Below the pieces are notes generated by a model. The model was not told where the DNA came from. It ran no database searches and saw only the letters and a list, made by a program, of their open reading frames with translations. A stretch of 64,000 bases of DNA from Novosphingobium lindaniclasticum LE124 (lineage in GTDB: Bacteria; Pseudomonadota; Alphaproteobacteria; Sphingomonadales; Sphingomonadaceae): positions 40,883 to 104,882 of the forward strand of contig NZ_ATHL01000001.1 of NCBI RefSeq assembly GCF_000445125.1, written 5' to 3'. The position numbers were made by a program, and so were the translations under genes. Every line of letters begins with the position of its first letter. Positions within the stretch are counted from its first letter, which is position 1. This document shows, in pieces, positions 46,524-55,107 of the stretch.

Positions 46524-47291
46524 ATGACAAGGGCGAGCATGATGGCGAATAATGGTTTGGGCACTGAGTCGGTAGAAGCCCGCGAGGCGCTTCCGCTGAT
46601 GAGCGGGCGTCTGCACCATGCGGTGGCGCAGAGGCTGGCTACGCATGTCGTCAATGGCGATTATCCTACGGGGCACATCTTTCCGGCTGAAGTGGAGCAT
46701 GCCGAGTTGCTGGGCGTATCCCGCTCGGTTCTGCGCGAGGCGTTTCGGATGCTGACGGCCAAGGGTCTGGTGAGCAGCCGCCCGAAAGCGGGAACGCGCG
46801 TGAACGAGCGGCGCAAGTGGAACCTGCTCGACCCCGATGTCCTATCCTGGCAGATCCAGTGCGGCGCCAGTGACGAATTCCTGCGCGACTTGTTCGAACT
46901 GCGCATGGTGGTGGAGCCGCAAGCTGCGGAAATGGCGGCGCTTCGCCGCGACGATCGGCAGTTGCTCGACATGGGCAACGCACTGGAGGCGATGGAGCGC
47001 TACACGCTGACCGATGCCAAGGGGCGGGCGGCCGATATCCGGTTCCACGAACTGCTCATGGAAGCGACGCGCAACGAGATGTTGCAGGCTCTTTCCAATT
47101 CGATTTCCACGGCAATCGCGTCTACCACCACCATCAAGCACGCCAAGAAGGACAGTCCGCGCGATCCCATGCCCGAGCACTTCGCCCTTTACGCGCAGAT
47201 TGCGGAGCAGAACCCGGCCAAGGCGCGGAAAGCGATGATCACGCTGATCGAATTGGCCCACGCCGATACGCAAGTCGCCTTGCGCCGTTAA
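46524..47291 (+). CDS. GntR/FadR-family transcriptional regulator
   Basis: A regulator of 255 residues (250 if the ATG at 46539, which has a better AAGGGCGAG ribosome site, is used). The winged helix (about 25-95) includes GHIFPAEVEHAELLGVSRSVLREAFRMLTAKGLVSSRPKAGTRV. The C-terminal helical FCD domain binds a ligand and metal (DLFELRMVVEPQAAEMAA, RFHELLMEATRN, EHFALYAQI with the usual His residues). FadR-type proteins near sugar genes usually sense a sugar acid. Shared operators suggest it controls itself, the GH127 operon and the beta-galactosidase gene. Confidence 0.9.
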   Translation: MTRASMMANNGLGTESVEAREALPLMSGRLHHAVAQRLATHVVNGDYPTGHIFPAEVEHAELLGVSRSVLREAFRMLTAKGLVSSRPKAGTRVNERRKWNLLDPDVLSWQIQCGASDEFLRDLFELRMVVEPQAAEMAALRRDDRQLLDMGNALEAMERYTLTDAKGRAADIRFHELLMEATRNEMLQALSNSISTAIASTTTIKHAKKDSPRDPMPEHFALYAQIAEQNPAKARKAMITLIELAHADTQVALRR

Positions 47292-47349
47292 GCGGACCGA
47301 ATTCGGCAAAGAAAGGATTGACTCCAAGACCCCCCGGCTTATCACTACC

Positions 47350-47365
47350 GTATACGATATTCGAT
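47350..47365. promoter_or_regulatory. TATACGATAT operator before the GH127 gene
   Basis: GTATACGATATTCGAT ends 12 bases before the ATG of the GH127 gene, in the 86-base gap after the regulator. It is the third copy of the shared element and overlaps the ribosome-site region, so binding would block initiation. Confidence 0.6.
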
Positions 47366-47377
47366 AGGGGTTTTAAA

Positions 47378-49738
47378 ATGCAGGCCAATCGGCGCGAATG
47401 GATGGCTGGCGTGGCGGCGCTGGCTATTTGCTCTGTCCCTCTCAAGGGCTTTGCGGCCGTTGTCGCTCCCAAGCTGCCGATCAAGGCGAAGCCGCTGCCG
47501 CTGACCGACGTGCGTCTGGCGCCGTCCGACTATGCGACGGCCGTGAACGTCAACGTCGACTACCTGATGTGGCTCAGCCCCGATCGCTTCCTGCACAACT
47601 TCCGCAAATATGCCGGGCTCGAACCCAAGGCCCCGATCTACGGCGGCTGGGAATCGGACACCATCGCCGGCCATACCCTTGGCCACTACATGACTGCGCT
47701 GGTGCTCGCGTGGCAGCAGACCGGCAACCCGGAATGCCGCCGCCGTGCGGACTACATCGTCGATGAACTGGCCGAATGCCAGGCGCAGCGGACCGATGGC
47801 TACATCGGCGCTCTCGGCCGCAAGACCAAGGACGGCAAGGTCGTCGACGGGCAGGAAATCTTCCCCGAAGTCATGCGCGGCGAGATCAAGTCGGGCGGGT
47901 TCGACCTCAACGGTTCGTGGTCGCCGCTCTACACCGTGCACAAGTATTTCCAGGGTCTGCTCGACATCAATGCCGCCTGGGGCAATCCCAAGGCACTGCA
48001 AGTCGTCATCGGCCTCGGCGGGTACTTCGAGAAGGTCTTCGCCGCGCTTGACGACAAGCAGATGCAGGAACTGCTGGGCTGCGAATATGGCGGCCTCAAC
48101 GAGAGCTATGCCGAACTCTATGCCCAGACCGGCGACCTGCGCTGGCTGAAGGTGGCCGAGCGCATCTACGACAAGAAGGTGCTCGATCCGATCGTGGCGC
48201 AGGAGGACAAGCTCGCCAACTTCCACGCCAATACCCAGGTGCCCAAGCTGATCGGCCTCGGCCGCATCCACGAGCTGACGGGCAAGGACGAGCCCGGCCG
48301 CGCCGCCCGCTTCTTCTGGGAACGCGTGACCAAGCACCACAGCTACGTGATCGGCGGCAATGCCGACCGCGAATACTTCTTCGAGCCGGACACCGTGGCG
48401 CTGCACCTCACGGAGTCCACTTGTGAGCACTGCAACACCTACAACATGCTCAAGCTGACGCGTCAGCTCTATTCGTGGCAGCCGGACGGCGCGCTGTTCG
48501 ACTATTACGAGCGTGCGCACCTCAACCACGTCATGTCGGCGCAGAACCCGGAAACGGGCGGCTTCACCTACATGACGCCGATGATGAGCGGCACCGCGCG
48601 CGGCTATTCCGGTCCCGGCGAGGAAGCCTTCTGGTGCTGCGTCGGCTCGGGCATGGAGAGCCATGCCAAGCACGGCGATTCCATTTATTGGGAAGGCGAC
48701 GACACTCTCTTCGTTAACCTTTATATCCCCTCGACCGGGCAGTGGAAGGCCAAGGGTGCGGCCTTCACCATCGCCACCGAATACCCCTTCAAGTCGGACG
48801 TGAAGATCACGCTCGATGCCGTCAAGCAGGGCAAGTTCGCCGTGGCGCTGCGCATTCCGGGCTGGTCCAACGGCAAGGCTACCGTCGCCGTCAATGGCGC
48901 TCCCGTGCCCTCTACTCCGGTTGGCGGCTATGCCGTGATCGACCGCCGCTGGAAGAAAGGCGATGTGATCACACTCAACCTGCCGCTGGAACTGCGCCTG
49001 GAAACGGCGCAGGGCTCGCAGGACGTGGTTGCGGTCGTGCGCGGCCCGATGGTCATGGCGGCGGATATGGGCCCGGCCGAGATGGAGTTCACCGGCGTCG
49101 AGCCGGCCATGGTCGGCGACAATCCGCTGGCCGCCTTCGCGCCGATGGTTTCGGATCGCCCGCGCTTCCAGACCACCGGCATCATTCGCCCCGGCGACCG
49201 CATGTTCGTGCCGTTCTACAGCCAGTACGATCGCCGCAGCGCGGTCTATTTCAAGCGCTTCACCGAAAGCGGCTGGAAGACCGAGGAAGCCGCGTTCCTG
49301 GCCGAGCAGGCCCGCCAGAAGGATCTGGCCGCCCGCTCGATCGATGTGATGCACCTGGGCGAAATGCAGCCCGAGCGCGATCACGAGCTTACCTCGGAAA
49401 TCTCGTACCCGGTCTCCTATCGTGGCCGCAACGGACGCGATGCCCGCTCGGGCGGCTTCTTCGAGTTCAAGATGAAGGTAAAGCCCGGCCCGCTGCTGCT
49501 TCAGGCGAGCTATTGGGGCAGCGAGCGTTCGCGCGTGTTCGACATCCTGGTCGACAACGTGAAGATCGCCACCCAGAAGCTCGACAACGACACGCCGGGC
49601 AAGTTCTTCGACGTGGACTATCCGCTGCCCGAGGCGCTGACCAAGGGCAAGAGCAGCGTGAAGGTGCGCTTCGTGCCGCATGACCGCAGCTCGGCCGGTC
49701 CGGTGTTCGGCGTGCGCCTGTTTACGGCCAAGAAGTGA
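47378..49738 (+). CDS. GH127/GH146-type beta-L-arabinofuranosidase, exported
   Basis: A 786-residue DUF1680 protein. The N-terminus NRREWMAGVAALAICSV looks like a Tat signal. The alpha/alpha barrel (about 40-470) carries the zinc/nucleophile cysteine set: Glu346 and Cys349 in ESTCEHCN, Cys352, and Cys420-Cys421 in FWCCVGSGMES. In this family a cysteine is the nucleophile. Beta-sandwich domains follow, and the last 150 residues are an extra domain (FFEFKMKVKPGPLLLQASYWG). It likely removes beta-L-arabinofuranosyl groups from plant glycans. Confidence 0.88.
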   Translation: MQANRREWMAGVAALAICSVPLKGFAAVVAPKLPIKAKPLPLTDVRLAPSDYATAVNVNVDYLMWLSPDRFLHNFRKYAGLEPKAPIYGGWESDTIAGHTLGHYMTALVLAWQQTGNPECRRRADYIVDELAECQAQRTDGYIGALGRKTKDGKVVDGQEIFPEVMRGEIKSGGFDLNGSWSPLYTVHKYFQGLLDINAAWGNPKALQVVIGLGGYFEKVFAALDDKQMQELLGCEYGGLNESYAELYAQTGDLRWLKVAERIYDKKVLDPIVAQEDKLANFHANTQVPKLIGLGRIHELTGKDEPGRAARFFWERVTKHHSYVIGGNADREYFFEPDTVALHLTESTCEHCNTYNMLKLTRQLYSWQPDGALFDYYERAHLNHVMSAQNPETGGFTYMTPMMSGTARGYSGPGEEAFWCCVGSGMESHAKHGDSIYWEGDDTLFVNLYIPSTGQWKAKGAAFTIATEYPFKSDVKITLDAVKQGKFAVALRIPGWSNGKATVAVNGAPVPSTPVGGYAVIDRRWKKGDVITLNLPLELRLETAQGSQDVVAVVRGPMVMAADMGPAEMEFTGVEPAMVGDNPLAAFAPMVSDRPRFQTTGIIRPGDRMFVPFYSQYDRRSAVYFKRFTESGWKTEEAAFLAEQARQKDLAARSIDVMHLGEMQPERDHELTSEISYPVSYRGRNGRDARSGGFFEFKMKVKPGPLLLQASYWGSERSRVFDILVDNVKIATQKLDNDTPGKFFDVDYPLPEALTKGKSSVKVRFVPHDRSSAGPVFGVRLFTAKK

Positions 49739-49748
49739 GCCTGTCCCA

Positions 49749-52571
49749 GTGAACCGGGCCTTGCGTGAAGACGTTGCCCTGACGATCGCGGAGGCGGACG
49801 AACTCGCCCGCACCGTGCTCGAGGCTTGGGGCCTTGCGCCCGATCATGCCGCCGCCGTCGCCCACACCATGGTGTCGGGCGAGCGGGACGGCTGCACCTC
49901 GCATGGGCTCTACCGCCTCCTCGTCGCGGCCAATTCGGTCGAGCGCGGGGTGGTCGTGCCCGATGCCGTGCCGGAAGTGAGCGAACCGGCGCAGGCGCTG
50001 GTGCGCGTGGACGGCAAGGGCGGCTTTGCCCAGCTTCCCTTCGAGCGCGGCATGCCGCTGCTGGTCGAGAAGGCGCGCAAGTTCGGCATCGCCGCAATGG
50101 CGCTGAACAACGTGGTTCACTTCGCCGCGCTCTGGCCCGAGGTCGAGGCGCTGGCGGAGCAGGGTCTCGTCGCCTTCGCCTTCACGCCCAGCCATTCGTG
50201 GGTGGCGCCGGCGGGCGGGACCAAACCGGTGTTCGGCACCAACCCTATCGCCTTCGGCTGGCCGCGTCCAAATCGCGCGCCTTTCGTGTTCGACTTCGCC
50301 ACCAGCGCGGTCGCGCGGGGCGAGATCGAACTGCACCGCCGCGCGGGCAAGGAAATCCCGCTCGATTGGGGCTACGATGCCGAGGGCAATCCGTCGAGCG
50401 ATGCCAAGGCCGTGCTCGACGGCGCCATGCGCACGTTCGGCGGACACAAGGGGTCGGCACTCGCGGCGATGGTCGAACTGATCGCGGGGCCGCTGATCGG
50501 TGACATGACCAGCGCGGAATCGATGGCGGCGGACAAGGATCGCGGCGGCTCGCCGATCGGCGGCGAGTTCATCATCGCCATCGATCCGGCCGGCTTCCTT
50601 GGCGCGGGTGTCGAGGAACACTTGCGCCGGGCCGAAGCGATGTTCGACATGATCGAAGGGCAGGGCGCTCGCCTGCCGGGATCGCGCCGCCTGATCGCGC
50701 GGGCGCGCTCCGACAAGGAGGGGCTGCGGATTCCCGCCAAGCTCCACCAGGACATTCTCGAGGTTCTCGAAAGGGGAAATGACGTGAAGAATTCGGTTGG
50801 CCGGGCCATGATGATGGCCGGCGCCGCGCTGGCCGCCACGCCCGCGGTCGCGGCCAATGCTGCACCCGCCGCGCAGGTCTCGCAGAAGCAGACTGCCGAC
50901 CAGGCCTTCGAGGCGATCTACACCGCCGAATATGAATGGCGCCAGAAGCAGTTCGGCCCTTGCGAGGATACCCCGAAAGACACGAAGATCGTCCTGCCCG
51001 ACCTCGGCCCCAAGGCGCAGGCAGACCGTCTCGCTTGCTGGACCAAGGTGGAAGGCCAGCTTGCCGCCATCGACCAGAAGCAGCTCTCGCCCGCCAATCG
51101 CGTGAATTTCGCGGTTTACAAAGGCCAGATCGACGCGCTGCTCGCCTCGCAGCGTTTCCGCGACTACGAAAAGCCCTTCAACGCCGACACCAGCTTCTGG
51201 GGCGATCTGGCCGACTGGGCGCGCAATCCGCTGAAGGACAAGGCCGCCGCCGACAACTACCTCGAAATGCTGCGCGAAATCCCGCGCTACTACGACCAGC
51301 AGATCGAGAACATGCGCGCGGGCCTGAAGCGCGGCTTCACCGGCCCGCAGATCACGCTCACCGGGCGCGACAAGGGCATCGAACTGGTGACCCAGGCCAA
51401 GTCGGTAGAGGCTTCGCCGTTCTACGAGCCGTTCCGCAAGCTCCCCACGACGATTCCCGCCGCCGAGCAGGAAAAGCTGCGCGCCGAGGCGCGGAAGCTG
51501 ATTTCGGACGGCGTCGTGCCTGCGCACGTCAAACTGCTGTCGTTCATGCGTAACGAATACGAGAAGGGCGCGCGCAAGACGCTGGCGGCCTATGACCTGC
51601 CGGACGGCAAGGCTTACTATCAGTCCAAGATCGCCGAGTTCGTCACGCTTGACCGGACGCCGGAACAGATCCACCAGACCGGCCTCAGCGAAATGGCGCG
51701 CATCCGTTCGCAGATGAACGAAGTGATGAGCCAGGTCGAGTTCAAGGGCGACCTCAAGGCCTTCCTGCACTTCCTGCGCACCGATCCGCAGTTCTATCCC
51801 AAGACCCCGAACGAGCTGCTCTATCGCGCCGCCTGGATCGCTAAGCAGTTCGACGGCAAGGCGGACCAGTTCTTCGGCCACATGCCGCGCAGCCGCTTCG
51901 CCATCAAGCCGGTGCCGGACGACATCGCACCGTTCTATACCGGCGGTCGCGGCGGTCCGGGGATCTACCTCGTCAACACCTACGACCTGCCGAGCCGCCC
52001 GTTCTACTCGCAAGTCGCGCTGACGCTTCATGAATCCGCGCCGGGCCATGCGATGCAGATGCCGCTGGCGATGGAAAACAAGGACCTGCCCGCCTTTCGT
52101 CGAGACACCTATCTCTCCGCTTATGGCGAGGGCTGGGCGCTCTATTGCGAGGCATTGGGCGAGGACATGGGCATGTATGAAACGCCCTACGACCGCTTCG
52201 GCATGCTCAGCTATCAGGCCTGGCGCGCCTCGCGTCTGGTCGTCGATACCGGCATCCACGCCATGGGCTGGAGCCGCGAACAGGCGCAGCAATACTTCCG
52301 CGACAATACGGCGCTGTCAGACCACGAGATCGAAACCGAGGTGGATCGCTACATCTCATGGCCCGGACAGGCGCTGTCCTACTACATGGGCCAGCTCGCC
52401 TTCGTGGATGCCCGCAAGAAAGCGGAGGCCGCGCTTGGCCCCAAGTTCAACATCCGCGCCTTCCACGATGCGGTTCTTGAACTCGGCGGCGTGCCGCTGC
52501 CGCTGATCGACCAGCGCGTCGATCAGCTGATCAAGGACGGCGGCAAGGGACCTTATCCCGACACGGAATGA
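49749..52571 (+). CDS. Ldh_2-family dehydrogenase in frame with DUF885 peptidase
   Basis: One open frame of 940 residues from a GTG at 49749. Residues 1-345 are a full-length Ldh_2 oxidoreductase (malate/L-lactate/ureidoglycolate dehydrogenase type): SGERDGCTSHGLYRL, NNVVHFAALWPEVEALAEQGLVAFAFT, GTKPVFGTNPIAFGWPR and FGGHKGSALAAMVELIAGPL. It ends with the usual helix LHQDILEVLERG. A DUF885 metallopeptidase with its own signal peptide follows without a stop. A TGA at 50779-50781 lies out of frame at the junction. Either the stop was lost or the two are translated separately. Confidence 0.8.
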   Translation: MNRALREDVALTIAEADELARTVLEAWGLAPDHAAAVAHTMVSGERDGCTSHGLYRLLVAANSVERGVVVPDAVPEVSEPAQALVRVDGKGGFAQLPFERGMPLLVEKARKFGIAAMALNNVVHFAALWPEVEALAEQGLVAFAFTPSHSWVAPAGGTKPVFGTNPIAFGWPRPNRAPFVFDFATSAVARGEIELHRRAGKEIPLDWGYDAEGNPSSDAKAVLDGAMRTFGGHKGSALAAMVELIAGPLIGDMTSAESMAADKDRGGSPIGGEFIIAIDPAGFLGAGVEEHLRRAEAMFDMIEGQGARLPGSRRLIARARSDKEGLRIPAKLHQDILEVLERGNDVKNSVGRAMMMAGAALAATPAVAANAAPAAQVSQKQTADQAFEAIYTAEYEWRQKQFGPCEDTPKDTKIVLPDLGPKAQADRLACWTKVEGQLAAIDQKQLSPANRVNFAVYKGQIDALLASQRFRDYEKPFNADTSFWGDLADWARNPLKDKAAADNYLEMLREIPRYYDQQIENMRAGLKRGFTGPQITLTGRDKGIELVTQAKSVEASPFYEPFRKLPTTIPAAEQEKLRAEARKLISDGVVPAHVKLLSFMRNEYEKGARKTLAAYDLPDGKAYYQSKIAEFVTLDRTPEQIHQTGLSEMARIRSQMNEVMSQVEFKGDLKAFLHFLRTDPQFYPKTPNELLYRAAWIAKQFDGKADQFFGHMPRSRFAIKPVPDDIAPFYTGGRGGPGIYLVNTYDLPSRPFYSQVALTLHESAPGHAMQMPLAMENKDLPAFRRDTYLSAYGEGWALYCEALGEDMGMYETPYDRFGMLSYQAWRASRLVVDTGIHAMGWSREQAQQYFRDNTALSDHEIETEVDRYISWPGQALSYYMGQLAFVDARKKAEAALGPKFNIRAFHDAVLELGGVPLPLIDQRVDQLIKDGGKGPYPDTE
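50784..52571 (+). CDS. DUF885 metallopeptidase-like protein, internal start
   Basis: A 595-residue protein if begun at the GTG at 50784, which is preceded by GAAAGGGGAA. It opens MKNSVGRAMMMAGAALAATPAVAANA, a standard signal peptide, so separate translation makes sense. The zinc motif is LTLHESAPGHAMQ (HExxPGH type) near residue 415, and GEGWALYCEALGEDMG carries the further Glu ligand. DUF885 proteins are predicted carboxypeptidase-like enzymes, often exported. The upstream Ldh_2 domain is in the same frame, so this region is also the C-terminal part of the 49749 frame. Confidence 0.75.
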   Translation: MKNSVGRAMMMAGAALAATPAVAANAAPAAQVSQKQTADQAFEAIYTAEYEWRQKQFGPCEDTPKDTKIVLPDLGPKAQADRLACWTKVEGQLAAIDQKQLSPANRVNFAVYKGQIDALLASQRFRDYEKPFNADTSFWGDLADWARNPLKDKAAADNYLEMLREIPRYYDQQIENMRAGLKRGFTGPQITLTGRDKGIELVTQAKSVEASPFYEPFRKLPTTIPAAEQEKLRAEARKLISDGVVPAHVKLLSFMRNEYEKGARKTLAAYDLPDGKAYYQSKIAEFVTLDRTPEQIHQTGLSEMARIRSQMNEVMSQVEFKGDLKAFLHFLRTDPQFYPKTPNELLYRAAWIAKQFDGKADQFFGHMPRSRFAIKPVPDDIAPFYTGGRGGPGIYLVNTYDLPSRPFYSQVALTLHESAPGHAMQMPLAMENKDLPAFRRDTYLSAYGEGWALYCEALGEDMGMYETPYDRFGMLSYQAWRASRLVVDTGIHAMGWSREQAQQYFRDNTALSDHEIETEVDRYISWPGQALSYYMGQLAFVDARKKAEAALGPKFNIRAFHDAVLELGGVPLPLIDQRVDQLIKDGGKGPYPDTE

Positions 52572-53029
52572 TGCCCTGCATTTGTAGATGAAGGAAAAGC
52601 CCGGGACTTTTCGATAGTGACCAGCAGATCCTGCGCCCCATCATTCTCACTCGGGAGTGGTGGGGCGCATCTTGTTGAAGCTCGGACGTTTATCGACGTT
52701 CCACGACGCCAATGGCAACATCCGAGCCGTTGCGTTTGAATCTATCAGCAGGTCTGAGTCTCACGCTGCAGTTTCTTTACGCACATGCAGCATTGCCTGG
52801 TGCGCAACCCCAAGCTTTTAATCAGGCGATTTGCCTTGGAATGAGCAGTTCAACCTGATTTGATCCCTTTGATCTCCCATGTATCCGAAGTTAAGGCGCG
52901 TCTTCTCGGAAGCAGTTGCGGATTTTGCAACCTTAGGCGAGGTGCTTGCATTTGCGGCAAGCGCACATTGAAGTCACATAGCGGCAATGTTGCAATGCAG
53001 CACGATGCTGCGCCTTAAGGTGGTCTTCC
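52572..53029. other. Intergenic region with terminator, no gene seen
   Basis: About 460 bases. A strong terminator (52632-52669) closes the GH127 operon. The rest is lower in GC than its surroundings (52740-52980), with no frame that has a ribosome site. It may be remnant DNA or the promoter region of the small gene at 53030. Confidence 0.45.
52632..52676 (+). terminator. Rho-independent terminator of the GH127 operon
   Basis: TGCGCCCCATCA (52632-52643) pairs with TGGTGGGGCGCA (52658-52669) over twelve positions with one G-T pair. The loop itself contains a short CTC/GAG pairing. TCTTGTT follows. Confidence 0.75.
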
Positions 53030-53182
53030 ATGTTTTCGCTGATGTCTCTTTATTTCGCCTACCGCCGTGACGTGGTCGTGGCCGAGCGCCACATGCCCGC
53101 ACTTGCCCAGGCACCGGCCGAGCGCGCCGTGACGGCCGAGACCGAAACCGCTTCTGCGCGCGAACTGCCGCTGGCAGCCTGA
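53030..53182 (+). CDS. Small protein of unknown function
   Basis: A 50-residue frame starting MFSLMSLYFAYRRDVVVAERH, preceded by AAGGTGG seven bases before the ATG. The amphipathic N-terminus is followed by a Glu/Ala/Thr-rich tail. Codon choice is like that of the surrounding genes. I do not recognise the family. A GCAGCA-CGA-TGCTGC inverted repeat lies about 20 bases upstream (52997-53011). Confidence 0.45.
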   Translation: MFSLMSLYFAYRRDVVVAERHMPALAQAPAERAVTAETETASARELPLAA

Positions 53183-53255
53183 TCAATTCGGTCCTGAAGA
53201 GTTGCCCGCGCCGGACGGACCGGCAGCGAGCAAATCCTTGAGGCCGATCTTCCGG

Positions 53256-53522
53256 TCAGCCGCGATCGTCGGAAATCGCTTCTCCGCCCTGTTCCTCTTC
53301 GAACAGGATGGCGACGTCGCCGGCGGCCGAAAGGCGCACTTGGCCGTCCGAGACGGCGGCGACCAGGCCGCCCGGAATGTAGTGGTGATGGCTCTCGTGA
53401 GAGCCGCTGTCGGCTTTGGTCAGCTTGATCCGGTCGCCTTCGATCTTGTCGACGGTGCCGATGTGAACGCCGTCCGCGCCGATGACTTCCATGTGTTCGG
53501 TGATGTTGCTCAGATCTGCCAT
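53256..53522 (-). CDS. DUF2171 domain protein
   Basis: An 88-residue cytoplasmic protein with a PRC-barrel-like DUF2171 fold: ITEHMEVIGADGVHIGTVDKIEGDRIKLTKADS, then SHHHYIPGGLVAAVSDGQVRLS. The ATG at 53522 follows AGGAGG at ideal spacing; the open frame to 53594 is not used. DUF2171 genes are common and often multiple in sphingomonads. Function unknown. Confidence 0.85.
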   Translation of the reverse strand: MADLSNITEHMEVIGADGVHIGTVDKIEGDRIKLTKADSGSHESHHHYIPGGLVAAVSDGQVRLSAAGDVAILFEEEQGGEAISDDRG

Positions 53523-53651
53523 GTAAACCTCCTGGGGGGACATGGTAGAAACGCCGGCCAAGAGCGATCTATCCGCCGGCTGCCTGCTATTCACCTCGCG
53601 CGCAGGACCGTTCCTCGCACCGTTTGACTCTTTCCGAGCCGGAAGCCCCGA

Positions 53652-54509
53652 TCAACGTGTGCCGGCGAAAGCCCAGCGCACCGCGCCCGCCATGGCGCGA
53701 GTGCCGACCAATGCTGGGAGCACGATCCGCCCCGGTCGGCGCAGTCCCAGCATGGTCCGCGCGAAAGGCGGCAGCAAATCGAGGGCGGCCTTGCCCAGCG
53801 TGCGGGCTACCCGGTTCGGCTGTTGCTCCGGGGCGCCTTCGAGCACGAAAGACGCGACTTCGCGTGCTGCGGCGCTCCCGCGCAACTCGCCGCGCATCTG
53901 CTCCATAAGGTCTGCCGCTTCGGCGCGACTACGGGGGATCGGCGCTGCGCCCAGCATTTCCGCGACAACGGCTGCCTGCTCGAAATAACGATCCTGCGCT
54001 TCGGCAGGCATGGCAGGATTGCCGTAGGCCAGATAGGCGTCGAGGAAACTGGTCGCTTCGGCCATATGGACCCAAGCGAGCACAGAGGGCTCGGTGGCAG
54101 AATAGGGCCTGCCGTCGGGAAGGGTGCCGGTGACGCGCCGGTGAATGGCGTTCACTGCTGCAATGGTGCGCGCCGCCTCATCCCGGTGGCCGTAAGTGGT
54201 GACCGCGATGAAGCGCGCGGTGCGGCGAAGGCGGCCCGCGACGTCCTCGCGAAAGTCCGAATGATCGAGCACGCCCTGGAGCGCGGCTGGATGAAGCATC
54301 TGCAACAGCAGGGCGCGCATGCCGCCGACCATCATCGCCACGACATCGGCGTGGACCATGCGGATCGGGCTGTCCGGCTCGAACAGGGCATGTGGGGAAG
54401 GAACGACCGGCGCTTCACCCTTGCTGCTGTCGTTGAAGATCGCGCGGACCTGCCGCACCAGCAGGTGCTTCACGGTGTCGGCAGGTCCGGGGATCTTCAG
54501 CGCGGCCAT
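53652..54509 (-). CDS. MpaB-like oxygenase-family protein (DUF2236)
   Basis: A 285-residue helical protein of the MpaB/latex-clearing-protein-related family. It carries MVHADVVAMMVGGMRALLLQMLHPAALQGVLDHS (haem-region His in LHP), RTARFIAVTTYGHRDEA and LAWVHMAEATSFLDAYLAYG (His). Relatives bind haem b and may act as oxygenases. The substrate is unknown. The ATG at 54509 is chosen; one at 54527 is in frame. It is next to copC but not clearly co-regulated. Confidence 0.8.
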   Translation of the reverse strand: MAALKIPGPADTVKHLLVRQVRAIFNDSSKGEAPVVPSPHALFEPDSPIRMVHADVVAMMVGGMRALLLQMLHPAALQGVLDHSDFREDVAGRLRRTARFIAVTTYGHRDEAARTIAAVNAIHRRVTGTLPDGRPYSATEPSVLAWVHMAEATSFLDAYLAYGNPAMPAEAQDRYFEQAAVVAEMLGAAPIPRSRAEAADLMEQMRGELRGSAAAREVASFVLEGAPEQQPNRVARTLGKAALDLLPPFARTMLGLRRPGRIVLPALVGTRAMAGAVRWAFAGTR

Positions 54510-54576
54510 GGCACAAGTGTGCCCCATTTATGCGCGGGAGAACAGAGGGCGATGCGTGACGGCTTCGGCTTTGCGC

Positions 54577-54942
54577 TCAGCGTACCTTGAAAGTGTAGTT
54601 CCCCTTGGCGCCTTCGCGATCGCTGCCCGCAGCATGCCAGGTCAGAACGTATGTACCGGTCGGCAGCGGCCGAGGGAGGGCGGCCTTGATCGCGCGCCCT
54701 TCGACGCTGGTTGGAAAACCGGTAATTGGCATCGGCTTGTGGTGCGCCATTCCAGGCATTGCGGTCATTACGAGGTCTATGCCGGACAACGCCGGCTCTA
54801 TGTCTTCCGAAAACGTCAGCGTCAGCGCGGTAGGCTTCGTGACTTCGGCATTTGCGGCGGGCGTCGCTTCGACAAGTGACGGGGCGGCCTGTGCCACGGC
54901 GGGCAGGGCGGCAAGGGCAAGCACGAGTGCAGTGATACGCAT
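54577..54942 (-). CDS. copC: Copper-binding periplasmic protein CopC
   Basis: A 121-residue CopC-type beta-barrel protein. A signal peptide ends at AQAAPS. PAANAEVTKPTALTLTFSEDIEPALSG and TWHAAGSDREGAKGNYTFKV are the family ends, and the Met/His-rich MTAMPGMAHHKPMPI can bind copper. It is divergent from the CnrYXH-like module across about 165 bases, so it is likely to belong to the same copper-response locus. Confidence 0.88.
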   Translation of the reverse strand: MRITALVLALAALPAVAQAAPSLVEATPAANAEVTKPTALTLTFSEDIEPALSGIDLVMTAMPGMAHHKPMPITGFPTSVEGRAIKAALPRPLPTGTYVLTWHAAGSDREGAKGNYTFKVR

Positions 54943-55107
54943 GAAAGCTCCGATCGATGGCCGGAGGAAGCTGCTTGCTCCGGCTTGCTGTTATCCATAC
55001 GCAGGAACTGGTGTCATCCCTCGCACCGCTCTGTTTTTACCGCGATGAGGGATCGAACCCGTGCGTGCGTATGTGGGGCATCGAAGATTGCAAGTGGAAC
55101 CGGGCCG

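Noticed and set aside
49722..52292. 856-residue minus-strand frame opposite the Ldh_2/DUF885 frame
   Set aside because: Shadow frame without motifs. It also spans the junction only because codon structure on the other strand is continuous.
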